Assembly (NCBI RefSeq): GCF_040126055.1
Contig: NZ_CP143541.1
Coordinates: 1,612,001-1,676,000, forward strand
DNA length: 64,000 bases
Direction: 5' to 3'
Source: Pseudalkalibacillus sp. SCS-8
Lineage (GTDB): Bacteria > Bacillota > Bacilli > Bacillales > Fictibacillaceae
Position numbers and translations under genes: made by a program. Every line of letters starts with the position of its first letter. Position 1 is the stretch's first letter. Below are positions 19,334-30,922 of the stretch, in pieces. Below the pieces are notes generated by a model. The model had not been told where the DNA came from. It made no database searches and saw nothing but the letters and a program-made list of their open reading frames with translations.

Positions 19334-21040
19334 GTGAGACAAAGCAAGTTTTATATACCAACTCTTAGAGAAGTACCAGCAGATGCAGAAGCAAAAAGCC
19401 ACCAGCTACTCGTCAGGGCGGGGTTCATCCGCCAAAGTGTATCTGGTGTCTATTCTTTCTTACCGCTTGGTAGGAGAGTGCTTAGGAAGCTTGAAACCAT
19501 CATCCGTGAAGAAATGGATGGAATCGGATCGCAGGAAGTCTTGATGCCCGCGCTTCAACCATCTGAGCTTTGGGAAGAATCAGGAAGATGGCGTACATAT
19601 GGTCCTGAACTCATGCGTTTGAATGACAGGCATGACCGCACATTTGCATTAGGTGCTACCCACGAGGAATTGATTACAAGTTTGCTTCGAGATGAAGTCA
19701 AATCGTACAAGCGCTTACCAATGGTCCTCTATCAAATCCAGGGGAAATTCAGAGATGAAAAGCGACCAAGGTTCGGGCTGCTAAGAGGCCGTGAATTCAT
19801 CATGAAGGATGCCTATTCATTCGATATGGATGAAGATGGCCTCGATCAGAATTATGATGAAATCTTCAAAGCCTATCAAAATGTTTTCAAGCGTTGTGGA
19901 CTTGACTTCCGTGCGGTCATCGCTGATTCAGGTGCGATGGGTGGAAAAGATACGCATGAATTCATGGTATTAGCTGAAATTGGTGAGGATACGATCGCTT
20001 ATTCAAATGAATCTGATTATGCAGCTAACGTCGAGATGGCTCCGGTGAAGATCAGCTATACGAAGAAAGAAGAAGAACAGAAGGATCTTTCAAAAGTACA
20101 CACGCCTGACAGAAAAACGATAAAAGATGTAGCCGACTATTTAAATGTTTCTTCGGAGGATTGCATCAAATCCCTCCTTTGGATGGTGGATGACCGACCA
20201 GTACTCGTTCTTTCACGAGGCGATCATGAAATCAATGATATAAAAGTGAAGAATGTAATGGATGCTGAAACGGTTGAATTGGCAACGGAAGAACAGACAA
20301 AAGAAATCCTCGGTTGTGAAACGGGTTATATCGGACCGATCGATGTACCTGAAAGTGTGACCGTCATTGCAGATTATGCTGTTACGTCTGTGGTCAACGG
20401 CGTTTGCGGTGCGAATGAGCGGGAAATGCATTTCGAAAACGTAAATCCAGAAAGAGACTTTACCGTTGATCGATATGAAGATTTACGGTTCATCCAAGAA
20501 GGAGATCCTTCTCCGGATGGTCAAGGCACGATCGTCTTTGCGAGAGGTATCGAAGTCGGACATGTCTTCAAGCTGGGTACACGATACAGTGAAGCGTTAG
20601 GAGCGACGATCCTCGATAAAAATGGTAAATCATCACCAATCGTCATGGGCTCCTATGGAATAGGTGTATCAAGGACCATGGCAGCTGTCGTTGAACAATT
20701 GCATGATGAGAATGGGATTCTTTGGCCGACTTCATTAGCGCCATTCGATGCCCACTTGATTTGCGTGAATCCTAAGAATGCCAGCCAGTCCGAAAAAGCT
20801 GAGGCGCTTTATAACGATTTGAAATCTCAAGGTTTTGATGTGTTATATGATGATCGTAAAGAAAGAGCGGGTGTGAAATTCACAGATGCAGATCTCATCG
20901 GATTACCGATCCAGATTATCGTAGGAAAACGGGCTGATGAAGGGATTGTAGAAGTAAAAGAACGTAAGACCGGAGAAAAAGAAGAAATGTCAATTGATGA
21001 AGTCAATGCATTTCTAAGAACGTTTTTCAGTAATAGATAA
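19334..21040 (+). CDS. proS: Prolyl-tRNA synthetase (bacterial type with editing domain)
   Basis: ProS charges tRNA-Pro. The 568-aa class II synthetase shows motif 1 around [17 protein letters not shown], motif 2 [21 protein letters not shown] and motif 3 [13 protein letters not shown]. The INS editing domain (about residues 225-405) sits between motifs 2 and 3, as in the long bacterial type, and a C-terminal anticodon-binding domain follows. The start is GTG, eight bases after AAGGTG. The gene stands alone between a terminator and polC. Confidence 0.97.
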   Translation: MRQSKFYIPTLREVPADAEAKSHQLLVRAGFIRQSVSGVYSFLPLGRRVLRKLETIIREEMDGIGSQEVLMPALQPSELWEESGRWRTYGPELMRLNDRHDRTFALGATHEELITSLLRDEVKSYKRLPMVLYQIQGKFRDEKRPRFGLLRGREFIMKDAYSFDMDEDGLDQNYDEIFKAYQNVFKRCGLDFRAVIADSGAMGGKDTHEFMVLAEIGEDTIAYSNESDYAANVEMAPVKISYTKKEEEQKDLSKVHTPDRKTIKDVADYLNVSSEDCIKSLLWMVDDRPVLVLSRGDHEINDIKVKNVMDAETVELATEEQTKEILGCETGYIGPIDVPESVTVIADYAVTSVVNGVCGANEREMHFENVNPERDFTVDRYEDLRFIQEGDPSPDGQGTIVFARGIEVGHVFKLGTRYSEALGATILDKNGKSSPIVMGSYGIGVSRTMAAVVEQLHDENGILWPTSLAPFDAHLICVNPKNASQSEKAEALYNDLKSQGFDVLYDDRKERAGVKFTDADLIGLPIQIIVGKRADEGIVEVKERKTGEKEEMSIDEVNAFLRTFFSNR

Positions 21041-21047
21041 ATGACCT

Positions 21048-21078
21048 GGGGCTGACAACGTTATGATTCGTCAGTCCC
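21048..21078 (+). terminator. Possible weak terminator between proS and polC
   Basis: GGGGCTGAC (21048-21056) pairs with GTCAGTCCC (21070-21078, one G-U). It is followed by TTGCCTTT rather than a clean U-tract, so termination would be partial at best. Confidence 0.4.
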
Positions 21079-21137
21079 TTGCCTTTGGCAGCATGGGTGA
21101 GACTGTGTAAACAGGAATGAAAGGAGTACTGTCCTAG

Positions 21138-24100
21138 ATGGAAGATCTTGAAATCCGGAAAGAACGTCTGACACTTTTGTTAGACCAGATCGGATTCCCT
21201 GAAGAGAAAAGGTCCTTATTTGAAGGTGGCTATTTACAACGACTGAGCATTCAGAAAGAGAAAAAGAAATGGACGTTTCACATTGTCTTGAAATCGCAGC
21301 TGCCATTTGAAGCATATCAGTTAATGATGACTTTAATGAAGAAAGCATTCCATTCCATTGCTGAAACGGATTGTATGATTCATTGTAGTGAACCAAACCT
21401 CAATCCTGAGCTTTTTGGCGGGTACTGGAATATGTGTATCAATCAGCTCCAGAACCAGTCACTTCCTGTACTGGATATCTTGATGGATAAGTCGCCTTCC
21501 TTGGAAGGAAACAAAGTCACCGTAACTGTCTCAAACGATGCACAATCGATGCTGTTTCAACGTAAGCTCGCACCTGCACTCGGTTCCACCTTCAAGAAAT
21601 TCGGTTTTCCTGCTCTTATGTTTGAAACCAAAGTGGAACAGAACGAAGAAGACTATCAAAAATTTGTCGAGCAGCGTGAACAGGAAGACAAGACCAAAGT
21701 GATGGCCGCTTTGATGGAGAAAGAAAAAGCAGAGAAGAAGCTTGAAAATGGAATTCGTGAAGAGAAGCTTAAAATTGGATATGGCATAAAAGATGAACCC
21801 GTACAGATCCAATCAATCGTTGATGAGGAACGGAAAGTGACACTTCAAGGCTATGTGTTCGACGCAGAGACACGTGAGCTGCGAAGCGGACGGACATTAC
21901 TGACGTTCAAGATTACGGACTATACGGATTCAATCTTAATTAAAATGTTTTCGCGTGATAAGGAAGATATCCCTAAGCTCCAAGCCGTGCAAAAAGGCAT
22001 GTGGGTCAAGGTGCGCGGTGGAATTCAAAACGATACATTCGTCCGTGACCTTGTCATGATTGCAAATGATGTTGAGGAATTGAATCCGAAACAAAAAGTG
22101 GATGAAGCACCTGAAGATGAAAAACGTGTTGAATTACACCTGCACACACCAATGAGTCAAATGGATGCTGTCAGTTCCACCTCTTCATTGATTGAACAAG
22201 CAGCGAAGTGGGGGCATCCCGCTGTCGCGATTACCGATCATGCTGTAGTCCAATCCTATCCTGAAGCTTATTCAGCTGGGAAGAAGCACGGAATTAAAAT
22301 ATTGTTCGGACTGGAAGCGAACCTTGTCGATGACGGTGTCCCGATCGCCTATAACGACCAACACAGGAATCTTGAAGAGGAAACGTACATTGTATTTGAC
22401 GTCGAAACGACAGGTTTGTCTGCGGTCTACAACAAAATCATCGAGCTGGCCGCAGTGAAAATCAGAGGTGGAGAGGTGATCGATAAGTTCGAAGCATTCG
22501 CTAATCCTCATCACCCATTATCGCCAACAACGATCGAATTGACAGGAATCACCGACGACATGGTTGAAAATGCTCCTGAGATCGAAGAGGTCCTTAAGGA
22601 TTTTCATTCATTCATTGAAGATGGAATTCTGGTTGCCCACAATGCAAGCTTCGATATGGGGTTCTTGAATGTAGGTTTCCGAAAGATCGGTTTAGGCGAA
22701 GCGAAAAACCCGGTGATTGATACGCTTGAGTTGGGAAGATTCCTTTATCCTGAATTCAAAAACCATAGGCTGAATACGTTGTGTAAAAAGTTTGACATCG
22801 AGCTGACGCAGCACCATAGAGCGATTTACGATGCCGAGGCCACTGGGTATCTACTGTTGAAAATGCTGAAGGACAGTTTAGAGAAGGGGATCACCCACCA
22901 TGATCAATTCAATGATCATATGGGTGAAACCGGGTTCGAACGAACAAGACCGTCCCATTGTATCCTCCTGGCTAAGAATCAGGAGGGTTTGAAGAACATT
23001 TATAAATTGGTCAGTGAATCACATGTCAACTACTTTTACCGTACACCACGAATTCCTCGGTCAAAACTTAAAAAGCATCGGGAAGGTGTTCTCGTAGGAT
23101 CAGGTTGTGATAAAGGAGAAGTCTTTGAAGGGATGATGCAGAAATCTCCTGAAGAAGTCGAAGAGATTGCAAGATTTTATGATTATCTGGAAGTTCAGCC
23201 TTTAGGCAATTATGCCCATCTGATCGAAAAAGAGCTTGTACAAAATGAGCTTGCATTAAAAGAGATCGTCACAAATATCGTGAAGCTCGGTGAGAAATTA
23301 GGTAAGCCCGTTGTGGCTACAGGCAACGTCCATTACTTGCATGAGACTGATAAAATCTATCGTAAAATCCTGATCGGAAGCCAGGGGAATGCTAATCCGT
23401 TGAATCGCCAAAAACATCCCGACGTCCATTTCCGTACAACGAATGAAATGCTGGATGAGTTTTCATTCCTCGATAACGAGACGGCAAAAAAGATCGTCGT
23501 CGAAAACACGCAGGCGATTGCTGACCAGATCGAAGAAGTAAAACCGATTCCGGATGATCTATATACCCCGAAGATTGAAGGGGCAGATGATGAAATTCGT
23601 AACATGAGTTATGAACGGGCAAGGAGCATCTATGGGGAAGAGCTCCCTAAGCTTGTTGAGGATCGACTGGAAAAAGAACTCAAGAGTATCATTGGTCACG
23701 GATTCGCAGTCATTTATTTGATTTCACATAAACTCGTCAAGAAGTCTTTGAATGATGGCTATCTTGTCGGCTCCCGTGGATCTGTCGGGTCCTCATTCGT
23801 TGCAACGATGACGGAAATTACGGAAGTGAATCCATTACCTCCACATTACGTCTGCCCATCCTGTAAAAAGTCGATCTTCTTCGATGATGGCTCAGTAGGA
23901 TCTGGGTTCGACCTTCCGGATAAAGATTGTGAAACTTGTGGCGTTCCTTATACGAAAGACGGACATGATATCCCGTTTGAAACCTTCCTTGGATTCAAAG
24001 GAGATAAAGTTCCGGATATTGACTTGAACTTCTCTGGGGAGTACCAGCCTCGGGCCCATAATTATACGAAAGAATTGTTCGGTGAGGATTATGTCTACCG

Positions 24101-25433
24101 TGCAGGAACGATAGGTACAGTTGCTGAGAAAACAGCTTATGGTTATGTGAAGGGATATGCTTCGGATTACGACATCCATTACAGGGGTGCAGAGATTGAC
24201 CGGCTTGTAAGTGGTTGTACAGGCGTAAAACGGACGTCAGGACAGCATCCTGGCGGAATCATCGTTGTTCCTGACTATATGGATATATTTGATTTCTGTC
24301 CGATTCAATATCCTGCTGATGATAAGAACTCGGAATGGAAGACTACCCATTTTGATTTCCACTCCATTCATGATAATTTATTGAAGCTGGACATACTCGG
24401 GCACGATGATCCTACGGTCATCCGGATGCTGCAAGATCTTTCCGGCATTGATCCAAAGACAATCCCGACAGATGACGCAGAGGTCATGAAATTGTTCAGC
24501 GGTACAGAATCACTAGGCGTGACTGAAGAACAAATCCTTTGTAAGACAGGAACCTACGGTATACCTGAGTTTGGAACTAGATTCGTACGTCAAATGCTCG
24601 AAGATACGAAACCTAGCACTTTTTCAGAATTGGTTCAGATTTCGGGTCTGTCACATGGGACGGATGTTTGGTTGAACAATGCAAATGAGTTGATTGCCAA
24701 CGGAACCTGTGAACTGAAAGACGTAATCGGTTGTCGTGACGATATCATGGTGTACTTGATCTATAAAGGATTGGAACCGTCTCTTGCGTTTAAGATCATG
24801 GAATTTGTCAGAAAGGGAAGAGGACTTCAGGACGAGTGGATCGAGGAAATGAAGAAGCACGATGTACCGGATTGGTATATCGAATCCTGCAAAAAGATCA
24901 AATACATGTTCCCGAAAGCCCACGCTGCGGCCTATGTATTGATGGCTGTCCGTATTGCCTATTTCAAGGTCCATCATCCGATCTTGTTCTATGCTGCTTA
25001 CTTTACGGTAAGGGCTGATGATTTTGATCTTGAAACGATGATTAGAGGATCGATGTCAATTAAAAACCGGATTGAAGAGATCAATCAAAAAGGATTGGAA
25101 GCTTCACCGAAGGAAAAGAGTTTGATGACTGTACTTGAATTGGCATTAGAGATGTGCGAACGCGGATTCAAGTTCCAAAAAGTCGACCTGTACAGATCGT
25201 CAGCATCAGAATTCATCGTAGATGGGGATACACTCATCCCACCATTCAACGCAATCCCTGGATTGGGGACAAACGCTGCAATCAACATCGTAAAAGCACG
25301 CGAAAACGGGGAATTCCTATCCAAGGAAGATTTGCAACAACGAAGTAAGATTTCGAAGACTGTGCTTCAATATCTTGAAGATCAAGGGTGCCTCGAAGGT
25401 CTTCCAGATGCAAATCAGTTATCCCTCTTCTAG
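21138..25433 (+). CDS. polC: DNA polymerase III PolC-type alpha subunit
   Basis: PolC is the main replicative polymerase of low-GC Gram-positives. The 1431-aa protein (B. subtilis: 1437) has an N-terminal tau-interacting region, an OB fold, a PHP domain split by the proofreading exonuclease ([12 protein letters not shown] near residue 331; [10 protein letters not shown] near 416), a zinc-finger with CPSCKKS and CETCGVP, the palm ([12 protein letters not shown] near 959 and [11 protein letters not shown]), and a C-terminal beta-clamp motif (QLSLF). The ATG at 21138 is about 12 bases after an AAAGGAG SD, slightly long. No frameshift is seen. Confidence 0.98.
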   Translation: MEDLEIRKERLTLLLDQIGFPEEKRSLFEGGYLQRLSIQKEKKKWTFHIVLKSQLPFEAYQLMMTLMKKAFHSIAETDCMIHCSEPNLNPELFGGYWNMCINQLQNQSLPVLDILMDKSPSLEGNKVTVTVSNDAQSMLFQRKLAPALGSTFKKFGFPALMFETKVEQNEEDYQKFVEQREQEDKTKVMAALMEKEKAEKKLENGIREEKLKIGYGIKDEPVQIQSIVDEERKVTLQGYVFDAETRELRSGRTLLTFKITDYTDSILIKMFSRDKEDIPKLQAVQKGMWVKVRGGIQNDTFVRDLVMIANDVEELNPKQKVDEAPEDEKRVELHLHTPMSQMDAVSSTSSLIEQAAKWGHPAVAITDHAVVQSYPEAYSAGKKHGIKILFGLEANLVDDGVPIAYNDQHRNLEEETYIVFDVETTGLSAVYNKIIELAAVKIRGGEVIDKFEAFANPHHPLSPTTIELTGITDDMVENAPEIEEVLKDFHSFIEDGILVAHNASFDMGFLNVGFRKIGLGEAKNPVIDTLELGRFLYPEFKNHRLNTLCKKFDIELTQHHRAIYDAEATGYLLLKMLKDSLEKGITHHDQFNDHMGETGFERTRPSHCILLAKNQEGLKNIYKLVSESHVNYFYRTPRIPRSKLKKHREGVLVGSGCDKGEVFEGMMQKSPEEVEEIARFYDYLEVQPLGNYAHLIEKELVQNELALKEIVTNIVKLGEKLGKPVVATGNVHYLHETDKIYRKILIGSQGNANPLNRQKHPDVHFRTTNEMLDEFSFLDNETAKKIVVENTQAIADQIEEVKPIPDDLYTPKIEGADDEIRNMSYERARSIYGEELPKLVEDRLEKELKSIIGHGFAVIYLISHKLVKKSLNDGYLVGSRGSVGSSFVATMTEITEVNPLPPHYVCPSCKKSIFFDDGSVGSGFDLPDKDCETCGVPYTKDGHDIPFETFLGFKGDKVPDIDLNFSGEYQPRAHNYTKELFGEDYVYRAGTIGTVAEKTAYGYVKGYASDYDIHYRGAEIDRLVSGCTGVKRTSGQHPGGIIVVPDYMDIFDFCPIQYPADDKNSEWKTTHFDFHSIHDNLLKLDILGHDDPTVIRMLQDLSGIDPKTIPTDDAEVMKLFSGTESLGVTEEQILCKTGTYGIPEFGTRFVRQMLEDTKPSTFSELVQISGLSHGTDVWLNNANELIANGTCELKDVIGCRDDIMVYLIYKGLEPSLAFKIMEFVRKGRGLQDEWIEEMKKHDVPDWYIESCKKIKYMFPKAHAAAYVLMAVRIAYFKVHHPILFYAAYFTVRADDFDLETMIRGSMSIKNRIEEINQKGLEASPKEKSLMTVLELALEMCERGFKFQKVDLYRSSASEFIVDGDTLIPPFNAIPGLGTNAAINIVKARENGEFLSKEDLQQRSKISKTVLQYLEDQGCLEGLPDANQLSLF

Positions 25434-25445
25434 CACCTTGCTCAG

Positions 25446-25475
25446 TTGCAATAGTATCGATGTTTATGGTATATT
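25446..25475 (+). promoter_or_regulatory. SigA promoter of the rimP-nusA-infB operon
   Basis: The -35 is TTGCAA (25446-25451) and the extended -10 is TGGTATATT with the hexamer at 25470-25475. The spacer is 18 bp. It starts 12 bases after the polC stop and produces a leader of about 135 nt. Confidence 0.65.
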
Positions 25476-25510
25476 GAATTTGGAAATACTAGTGAATAGG
25501 TCGTCGGAAG

Positions 25511-25534
25511 GAGTGGGTGCCAGCCCACTCTTTC
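25511..25534 (+). terminator. Leader hairpin with interrupted U-tract upstream of rimP (possible attenuator)
   Basis: GAGTGGG (25511-25517) pairs with CCCACTC (25524-25530) around a six-base loop and is followed by TTTC, then ATTTATG. It lies about 35 nt downstream of the operon promoter. The short stem and broken U-tract are features of NusA-dependent terminators. In B. subtilis nusA is reported to autoregulate this operon through leader termination. The mechanism here is inferred. Confidence 0.5.
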
Positions 25535-25617
25535 ATTTATGTTTGATCTTTTTTTCTAGCGGATGATTCTATTACGAAAGAACATGTTAACGTTTTATTG
25601 ATAAAGGAGGACCATTC

Positions 25618-26088
25618 ATGAGTCAGAAGGTGACAGAGATAACAGAAGAACTCGTCACACCCATTCTAGAATCCATGGACCTTGAACTAGTCGATATCGA
25701 GTACGTGAAAGAAGGAAAGAACTGGTTTCTAAGGGTTTACATCGATAGTGAAGATGGCGTTGACATCGAAGAGTGCGGTAAAGTCAGTGAGCAACTAAGT
25801 GAAGAGCTTGATCGGGTTGATCCGATTTCTCAAGCTTATTTCCTTGAGGTATCTTCACCCGGGGTGGAACGCCCTCTGAAAAAGGAATCAGATTTCCAAA
25901 AGGCGATTGGAAAACACGTTTATGTGAAAACGTATGAGCAGATTGATGGCCAGAAAGAATTCGAAGGCACGCTCACGTCCTTTGACGGAACTGAATTGAA
26001 GATTGACATACGTATCAAAACGAGGACGAAAACGATTACGATACCGTACGAGAAGGTAGCCAGCTCAAGACTAGCGGTATCATTCTAA
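25618..26088 (+). CDS. rimP: Ribosome maturation factor RimP
   Basis: RimP assists late maturation of the 30S subunit. The 156-aa protein (YlxS in B. subtilis) has the alpha/beta N-terminal domain with [20 protein letters not shown] and [13 protein letters not shown], followed by [14 protein letters not shown] and a small C-terminal SH3-like barrel. The SD AAAGGAGG precedes the ATG. It is first in the nusA operon, its usual place. Confidence 0.96.
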   Translation: MSQKVTEITEELVTPILESMDLELVDIEYVKEGKNWFLRVYIDSEDGVDIEECGKVSEQLSEELDRVDPISQAYFLEVSSPGVERPLKKESDFQKAIGKHVYVKTYEQIDGQKEFEGTLTSFDGTELKIDIRIKTRTKTITIPYEKVASSRLAVSF

Positions 26089-26105
26089 ATAAGGGGGAGA
26101 GTCAA

Positions 26106-27209
26106 ATGAGCGATTTAATGGATGCACTGACGGTTCTTGAGAAGGAAAAGGGAATTAGCAAAGATGTTATCGTGGAAGCGATTGAAGCTGCACTCATCTC
26201 TGCCTACAAAAGAAATTTCCACCAAGCTCAAAATGTCCGCGTGGATTTCAATCAAGATACAGGAAGTGTAAAAGTATTCGCAAGAAAGAATGTTGTAGAG
26301 GAAATTGAGGATAGTCGACTTGAAATTTCGGTTGATCAAGCGAAAGAGATGAACCCTCAATATGAAGCTGGAGATGTTGTGGAATTAGAAGTCACACCGA
26401 AAGACTTCGGCCGTATTGCCGCTCAAACAGCAAAGCAAGTCGTCACGCAACGTGTCCGTGAAGCGGAAAGAGGCATCATCTATTCCGAATTCATCGATCG
26501 GGAAGAAGACATCATCACGGGTGTCGTCCAACGTCAGGACCACCGTTTCATGTATGTTGACCTTGGGAGAGTAGAAGCATTGCTCCCTACATCCGAACAG
26601 ATTCAATCGGAATCCTATAAGACAAATGACCGAATCAAAGTGTTCATCACCAAAGTGGAAAAGACGACAAAAGGTCCCCAAATCATGGTTTCTAGAACAC
26701 ACCCTGGTCTCTTAAAACGATTGTTCGAATTGGAAGTGCCTGAAATCTATGATGGTACAGTTGAGATCAAATCGATTTCACGTGAAGCAGGTGACCGTTC
26801 AAAGATTTCCGTTCATGCAGAAGATCCTGAAGTCGATCCTGTAGGATCCTGCGTCGGACCAAGAGGACAACGGGTCCAAACCATCGTTAATGAATTACAC
26901 GGTGAAAAAATTGATATTGTCAGATGGTCAAACGACCCTGTTGAATATGTAGCAAATGCATTAAGTCCATCAAAAGTACTTGAAGTCCAAGTGAATGAAG
27001 AAGAAAAAATGACCAGAGTCATCGTTCCTGACTATCAGCTATCTTTGGCAATTGGTAAGAGAGGTCAAAATGCTAGATTAGCTGCTAAATTGACAGGTTG
27101 GAAAATTGACATCAAGAGCGAATCTGAAGCGGTTGAACAAGGATTGTATGATCCTAACCAACAGCCTGCCGAAGAACCGGACACATTTGAGGAAGAACTG
27201 GAAGATTAA
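26106..27209 (+). CDS. nusA: Transcription termination/antitermination factor NusA
   Basis: NusA binds RNA polymerase near the RNA exit channel and modulates pausing and termination. The 367-aa Gram-positive form lacks the C-terminal acidic repeats of E. coli. It comprises the RNAP-binding N-terminal domain (1-125), an S1 domain (about 132-200) and two KH domains (including PVGSCVGPRGQRVQTI and LSLAIGKRGQNARLAAKL). The C-terminus is short and acidic. It follows rimP by 17 bases. Confidence 0.97.
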   Translation: MSDLMDALTVLEKEKGISKDVIVEAIEAALISAYKRNFHQAQNVRVDFNQDTGSVKVFARKNVVEEIEDSRLEISVDQAKEMNPQYEAGDVVELEVTPKDFGRIAAQTAKQVVTQRVREAERGIIYSEFIDREEDIITGVVQRQDHRFMYVDLGRVEALLPTSEQIQSESYKTNDRIKVFITKVEKTTKGPQIMVSRTHPGLLKRLFELEVPEIYDGTVEIKSISREAGDRSKISVHAEDPEVDPVGSCVGPRGQRVQTIVNELHGEKIDIVRWSNDPVEYVANALSPSKVLEVQVNEEEKMTRVIVPDYQLSLAIGKRGQNARLAAKLTGWKIDIKSESEAVEQGLYDPNQQPAEEPDTFEEELED

Positions 27210-27224
27210 AAGGAGAGAGAAACG

Positions 27225-27500
27225 ATGAAAAAGCGGAAAATACCGATGCGAAAATGTATTGCTTGTCAAGAACACAAGCCGAAAAAGGAACTGCTTCGCA
27301 TTGTCCGTACTCCGGAGGGAGAAGTTTCGATCGATCTTACCGGTAAAAAGTCTGGCAGAGGTGCTTATATTTGTAATCAGGTCTCATGTCTGGAATTGGC
27401 ACAAAAGAAAAATGCATTCCAAAGTCAACTATCCGTTCCGATTTCTGATGAAGTTTATGAAGAGCTGAAGGGTCAGTTGGAGAAAGCGAAAAGCCAATGA
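27225..27500 (+). CDS. ylxR: YlxR family RNA-binding / nucleoid-associated protein (DUF448)
   Basis: YlxR (RnpM in recent B. subtilis literature) is a small basic protein; the family is proposed to bind RNA and RNase P or to act as a nucleoid-associated regulator. The 91-aa sequence has the conserved PMRKCIACQEHKPKKELLR zinc-ribbon-like start and GRGAYIC. It has an SD (AAGGAG) and is four bases overlapped by ylxQ (ATGA). Its position between nusA and infB is conserved across Firmicutes. Confidence 0.93.
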   Translation: MKKRKIPMRKCIACQEHKPKKELLRIVRTPEGEVSIDLTGKKSGRGAYICNQVSCLELAQKKNAFQSQLSVPISDEVYEELKGQLEKAKSQ

Positions 27501-27799
27501 AGTCATCATGGACCTCCTTATTAGGCTTAGCCAATCGTGCAGGCAAATGCGTCTCAGGTGAAGAACTCGTACTTAACGAAATCCGGAAGCGTCGTGCCAA
27601 AATGATCTTGCTAGCCAATGATGCATCCGCCAATACAAGAAAGAAAGTAATTGATAAATGTACTTATTATCAAATTCCTTATTATATCGTTCCGAATCGA
27701 TATGAGTTGGGAAATGCAATTGGGAAAGAACAACGGGTGACCGTTGCTGTGATCGATAATGGATTTACGGAGAAATTGAAAACCTTAATCGATCAATAA
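27497..27799 (+). CDS. ylxQ: YlxQ, L7Ae-family ribosomal protein paralogue
   Basis: This is a 100-aa protein of the L7Ae/L30e/S12e/Gadd45 RNA-binding family, which binds kink-turn RNA. Visible signatures are [19 protein letters not shown] and [15 protein letters not shown]. In B. subtilis YlxQ is non-essential and its cellular target is uncertain. It is translationally coupled to ylxR through ATGA and lies 16 bases upstream of infB. Confidence 0.93.
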   Translation: MKSSWTSLLGLANRAGKCVSGEELVLNEIRKRRAKMILLANDASANTRKKVIDKCTYYQIPYYIVPNRYELGNAIGKEQRVTVAVIDNGFTEKLKTLIDQ

Positions 27800-27815
27800 T
27801 ACTGGGGGTGACCAA

Positions 27816-30038
27816 ATGAGTAAGATGCGCGTTTATGAATATGCGAAAAAAAATAATGTGCAAAGTAAAGATGTAATCCAAAAGTTGAAAACAATGAATA
27901 TAGAAGTATCCAATCATATGTCTACGATCGAAGATACGACAGTGAACAAGCTGGATGCTGCTTTCCAACCAAAGAAGAATGAAAGCAAGGAGAATTCTCC
28001 TTCAAAGAAACCTGCCAATCAATCAGACCGACAGAAAAGTAACAAACCTGAAAATCGTAATAACAACAGACAAAATAGCGACAACCGGGGATCAGGTCGA
28101 CCTGATCAACGTCCTGGGGGTAATAAACAACAAGGGTCTAACAACAATAACCGGGGCAACCGTAAACCGAACAACAATGATAACCGAGGAAACAATCGTC
28201 CCAATAAAGGTAGAGGCGGAAGGAACAACCGTTCTGGTAACAACCAGCCTCAAACACCTCGTAGAGAGCCTGTAAAGCCTAAGATGCCTGAAAAGATTAC
28301 ATTCGAAGGTTCATTGACGGTTGGAGAAATGGCAAAGAAGCTACACATCGAATCCTCTGAAATCATCAAGAAATTGATGGGGCTCGGTGTAATGGCGACC
28401 ATCAACCAGGAGCTTGATAAAGAGACGATCGAGCTTGTAGCGGCTGACTTCAATGTCGAAGTCGAAGAAGAAATCATCATTGACGAAACGAATTTCGAAG
28501 AAAACGAAATTGAAGAAGATGAAAGCAAATTGATGATCCGTCCACCTGTCGTGACTATCATGGGACACGTCGACCATGGTAAGACGACGTTGTTGGATTC
28601 AATTCGAAAAACGAAGGTTGCTGCTGGTGAAGCAGGCGGAATTACGCAACATATCGGGGCTTATCAGATCAAGGAAAACGACAAACCGATCACCTTCTTG
28701 GATACACCTGGTCACGCAGCATTCACAACGATGCGTGCGCGCGGGGCACAAGTTACCGATATTACGATTCTAGTCGTAGCCGCAGACGATGGTGTCATGC
28801 CACAAACGATCGAAGCGATCAACCATGCGAAAGCAGCCGGTGTACCGATCATCGTTGCTGTCAACAAGATGGATAAAGAAGGTGCCAATCCGGACCGTGT
28901 CATGCAGGAATTGACAGAGCATGAATTGATTCCTGAAGACTGGGGTGGAGAAACGATTTTCGTCAAGCTTTCTGCAATCAGCGGGGAAGGGATTGATGAA
29001 TTGCTAGAAATGATTCTTCTTGTCGCTGAAATGGAAGAGCACAAAGCAAATCCAGAACGCTTTGCAAACGGTACGGTCATTGAAGCGCAATTGGATAAAG
29101 GCCGCGGGCCTGTCGCTACACTCCTTGTACAAGGTGGGACGCTTGAAGTCGGTGACCCGATCGTTGTCGGTAATACGTTCGGTCGCGTACGTGCGATGGT
29201 TAATGATCTAGGCCGCCGTGTGAAAAAAGCGGGTCCATCTACGCCTGTGGAAATTACCGGTTTAAACGATGTTCCTAATGCTGGTGATCAGTTCAGGGTC
29301 TTCAAGGATGAAAAGAAGGCTCGTTCCATCGGTGAAGCTCGTGCCAAGCGTCAAATCGAACAACAAAGAAGAGAATCCTCTAAACTGAACCTGGATGATC
29401 TCTTCGATCAAATTAAAGAAGGAGACATCAAGGAAATCAATGTCATCCTGAAAGCAGATGTACAAGGATCGGTTGAAGCACTTGCCAGCTCCTTGCAGAA
29501 GATCGACGTAGAGGGTGTGAAAGTCAAAATCATCCATACCGGTGTCGGTGCTATTGCTGAATCCGATATCATCCTGGCATCTGCATCAAATGCAATCATC
29601 ATCGGCTTCAACGTTCGTCCGGATAGTAATGCGAAACGAACAGCAGAGGCTGAGAAGGTTGACATTCGACTGCATCGAATCATTTACAACGTCATCGATG
29701 AAATTGAATCAGCGATGAAAGGGATGCTTGACCCTATTTATCAGGAAAAGGTCATCGGTCAAGTTGAAGTACGTACAACCTTCAAAGTTTCAAAGGTTGG
29801 TACAATTGCCGGCTGTTATGTAACGGAAGGTAAAATCACACGTGAGTCAGGCGTGCGTCTCATCCGTGATGGAATCGTTGTTTTTGAAGGTGAAGTCGAT
29901 ACGTTGAAACGTTATAAAGATGATGCGAAAGAAGTCGCAACAGGATATGAATGTGGAATCACCCTTGAGAAATACAACGATATCAAGGAAGGCGACATCA
30001 TCGAAGCTTATGTGATGGAAGAAGTAGAACGTAAATGA
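27816..30038 (+). CDS. infB: Translation initiation factor IF-2
   Basis: IF-2 is the GTPase that recruits fMet-tRNA to the 30S subunit and promotes subunit joining. The 740-aa protein has an N-terminal helix domain, a long low-complexity Asn/Arg/Gly-rich linker (about residues 55-145), a second IF2_N domain, and the G domain with GHVDHGKT at 250-257, DTPGHAAF and NKMD. Domains II, III and IV follow. The disordered linker is typical of Bacilli but rich in Asn and Gly here. Its stop overlaps ylxP by four bases (ATGA). Confidence 0.98.
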   Translation: MSKMRVYEYAKKNNVQSKDVIQKLKTMNIEVSNHMSTIEDTTVNKLDAAFQPKKNESKENSPSKKPANQSDRQKSNKPENRNNNRQNSDNRGSGRPDQRPGGNKQQGSNNNNRGNRKPNNNDNRGNNRPNKGRGGRNNRSGNNQPQTPRREPVKPKMPEKITFEGSLTVGEMAKKLHIESSEIIKKLMGLGVMATINQELDKETIELVAADFNVEVEEEIIIDETNFEENEIEEDESKLMIRPPVVTIMGHVDHGKTTLLDSIRKTKVAAGEAGGITQHIGAYQIKENDKPITFLDTPGHAAFTTMRARGAQVTDITILVVAADDGVMPQTIEAINHAKAAGVPIIVAVNKMDKEGANPDRVMQELTEHELIPEDWGGETIFVKLSAISGEGIDELLEMILLVAEMEEHKANPERFANGTVIEAQLDKGRGPVATLLVQGGTLEVGDPIVVGNTFGRVRAMVNDLGRRVKKAGPSTPVEITGLNDVPNAGDQFRVFKDEKKARSIGEARAKRQIEQQRRESSKLNLDDLFDQIKEGDIKEINVILKADVQGSVEALASSLQKIDVEGVKVKIIHTGVGAIAESDIILASASNAIIIGFNVRPDSNAKRTAEAEKVDIRLHRIIYNVIDEIESAMKGMLDPIYQEKVIGQVEVRTTFKVSKVGTIAGCYVTEGKITRESGVRLIRDGIVVFEGEVDTLKRYKDDAKEVATGYECGITLEKYNDIKEGDIIEAYVMEEVERK

Positions 30039-30313
30039 TAGGGAGTTTGAAGTGTGAGTGTCATATCTATGACGCTCACTCTTTGAAAGAAAAACGTTCT
30101 GTCGTGAAGAAAGTGATTCAACGGCTTAAGAACCAATTCAATGTAGCAGTTGCCGAAACAGATCACCTTGAACTGTGGCAACGGTTCGAGATTGGGATCG
30201 TAACCGTTTCAAAGGATAAACAAGTGGTAGAAAGCGAATTGCAGCAGGTGCTGAAATTCATTGATCGCTTTGAAGAATTTGAAGTAACATCTTACGACAT
30301 CGAACTGTTGTAA
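30035..30313 (+). CDS. ylxP: YlxP family protein (DUF503)
   Basis: This small protein of 92 aa belongs to the DUF503 family, found between infB and rbfA in Firmicutes. The conserved [33 protein letters not shown] and GIVTVSKDK segments are present. The fold is ferredoxin-like; a role in ribosome assembly is suspected from context in the family but not established. It overlaps the infB stop (ATGA). Confidence 0.9.
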   Translation: MIGSLKCECHIYDAHSLKEKRSVVKKVIQRLKNQFNVAVAETDHLELWQRFEIGIVTVSKDKQVVESELQQVLKFIDRFEEFEVTSYDIELL

Positions 30314-30367
30314 TGTAGGCTTTCGAAGGTTCGACAGTAGCGTCATTTCCTATAGCATCATCCTACG

Positions 30368-30392
30368 GGAACGGGTAGACCCTATTCCTTTT
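30368..30392 (+). terminator. Weak hairpin upstream of rbfA
   Basis: GGAACGGGT (30368-30376) can pair with ACCC-TA-TTCC (30379-30388), followed by TTTT. The loop is tight and the stem imperfect, so this is at most a partial terminator or processing site in the 100-base ylxP-rbfA gap. Confidence 0.3.
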
Positions 30393-30413
30393 AAGATGAA
30401 ATGAGGTGTATTT

Positions 30414-30764
30414 ATGAGTAATGTACGAGCAAATCGTGTAGCAGAACAAATGAAGAAAGAACTCGGTGAAATCCTCGGCCAAAAGATCAAGGATCCCCGT
30501 GTGGGCTTTGTAACGGTCACCGCAGTAGAAGTAACCGGTGATCTGCAGCAAGCGACTGTTTTCATTTCCGTATTCGGTGATGAGGAAGAAAAGGCGAATA
30601 CATTAGCCGGGCTTGCAAAAGCGACAGGCTTCATTCGTTCTGAAATCGGAAAACGTATCCGTCTTCGGAAAACGCCTGAAATTCTGTTCCAATTCGATCA
30701 TTCTATCGAATATGGCAACAGAATCGAAACACTATTAGATGAGATCAATGATAACCAGGAATGA
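30414..30764 (+). CDS. rbfA: Ribosome-binding factor A
   Basis: RbfA binds the 5' helix region of 16S rRNA during late 30S assembly and cold adaptation. The 116-aa KH-fold protein shows the family start [35 protein letters not shown] and the signature RTPEI-like segment [18 protein letters not shown]. The SD is GAGGTG. It is followed by a 158-base gap before truB. Confidence 0.96.
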   Translation: MSNVRANRVAEQMKKELGEILGQKIKDPRVGFVTVTAVEVTGDLQQATVFISVFGDEEEKANTLAGLAKATGFIRSEIGKRIRLRKTPEILFQFDHSIEYGNRIETLLDEINDNQE

Positions 30765-30922
30765 CAAATGAAAGGGATTGGCCTGTTCTATAATAAATAC
30801 CTGATGCCTATCACAGGATGGTACACACTCTCCTCATGTGGGAGAAAGATAGCTGAAGGAGACAGGTCCGATCTCTTTTTCATTTCTCAAAATTGCAGTT
30901 GAGATTTGATGAGGTGGATGAA

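Noticed and set aside
27958..28275. Alternative-frame ORF within infB linker
   Set aside because: It is a frame shadow of the Asn/Arg/Gly-rich IF-2 linker; no separate start signal.
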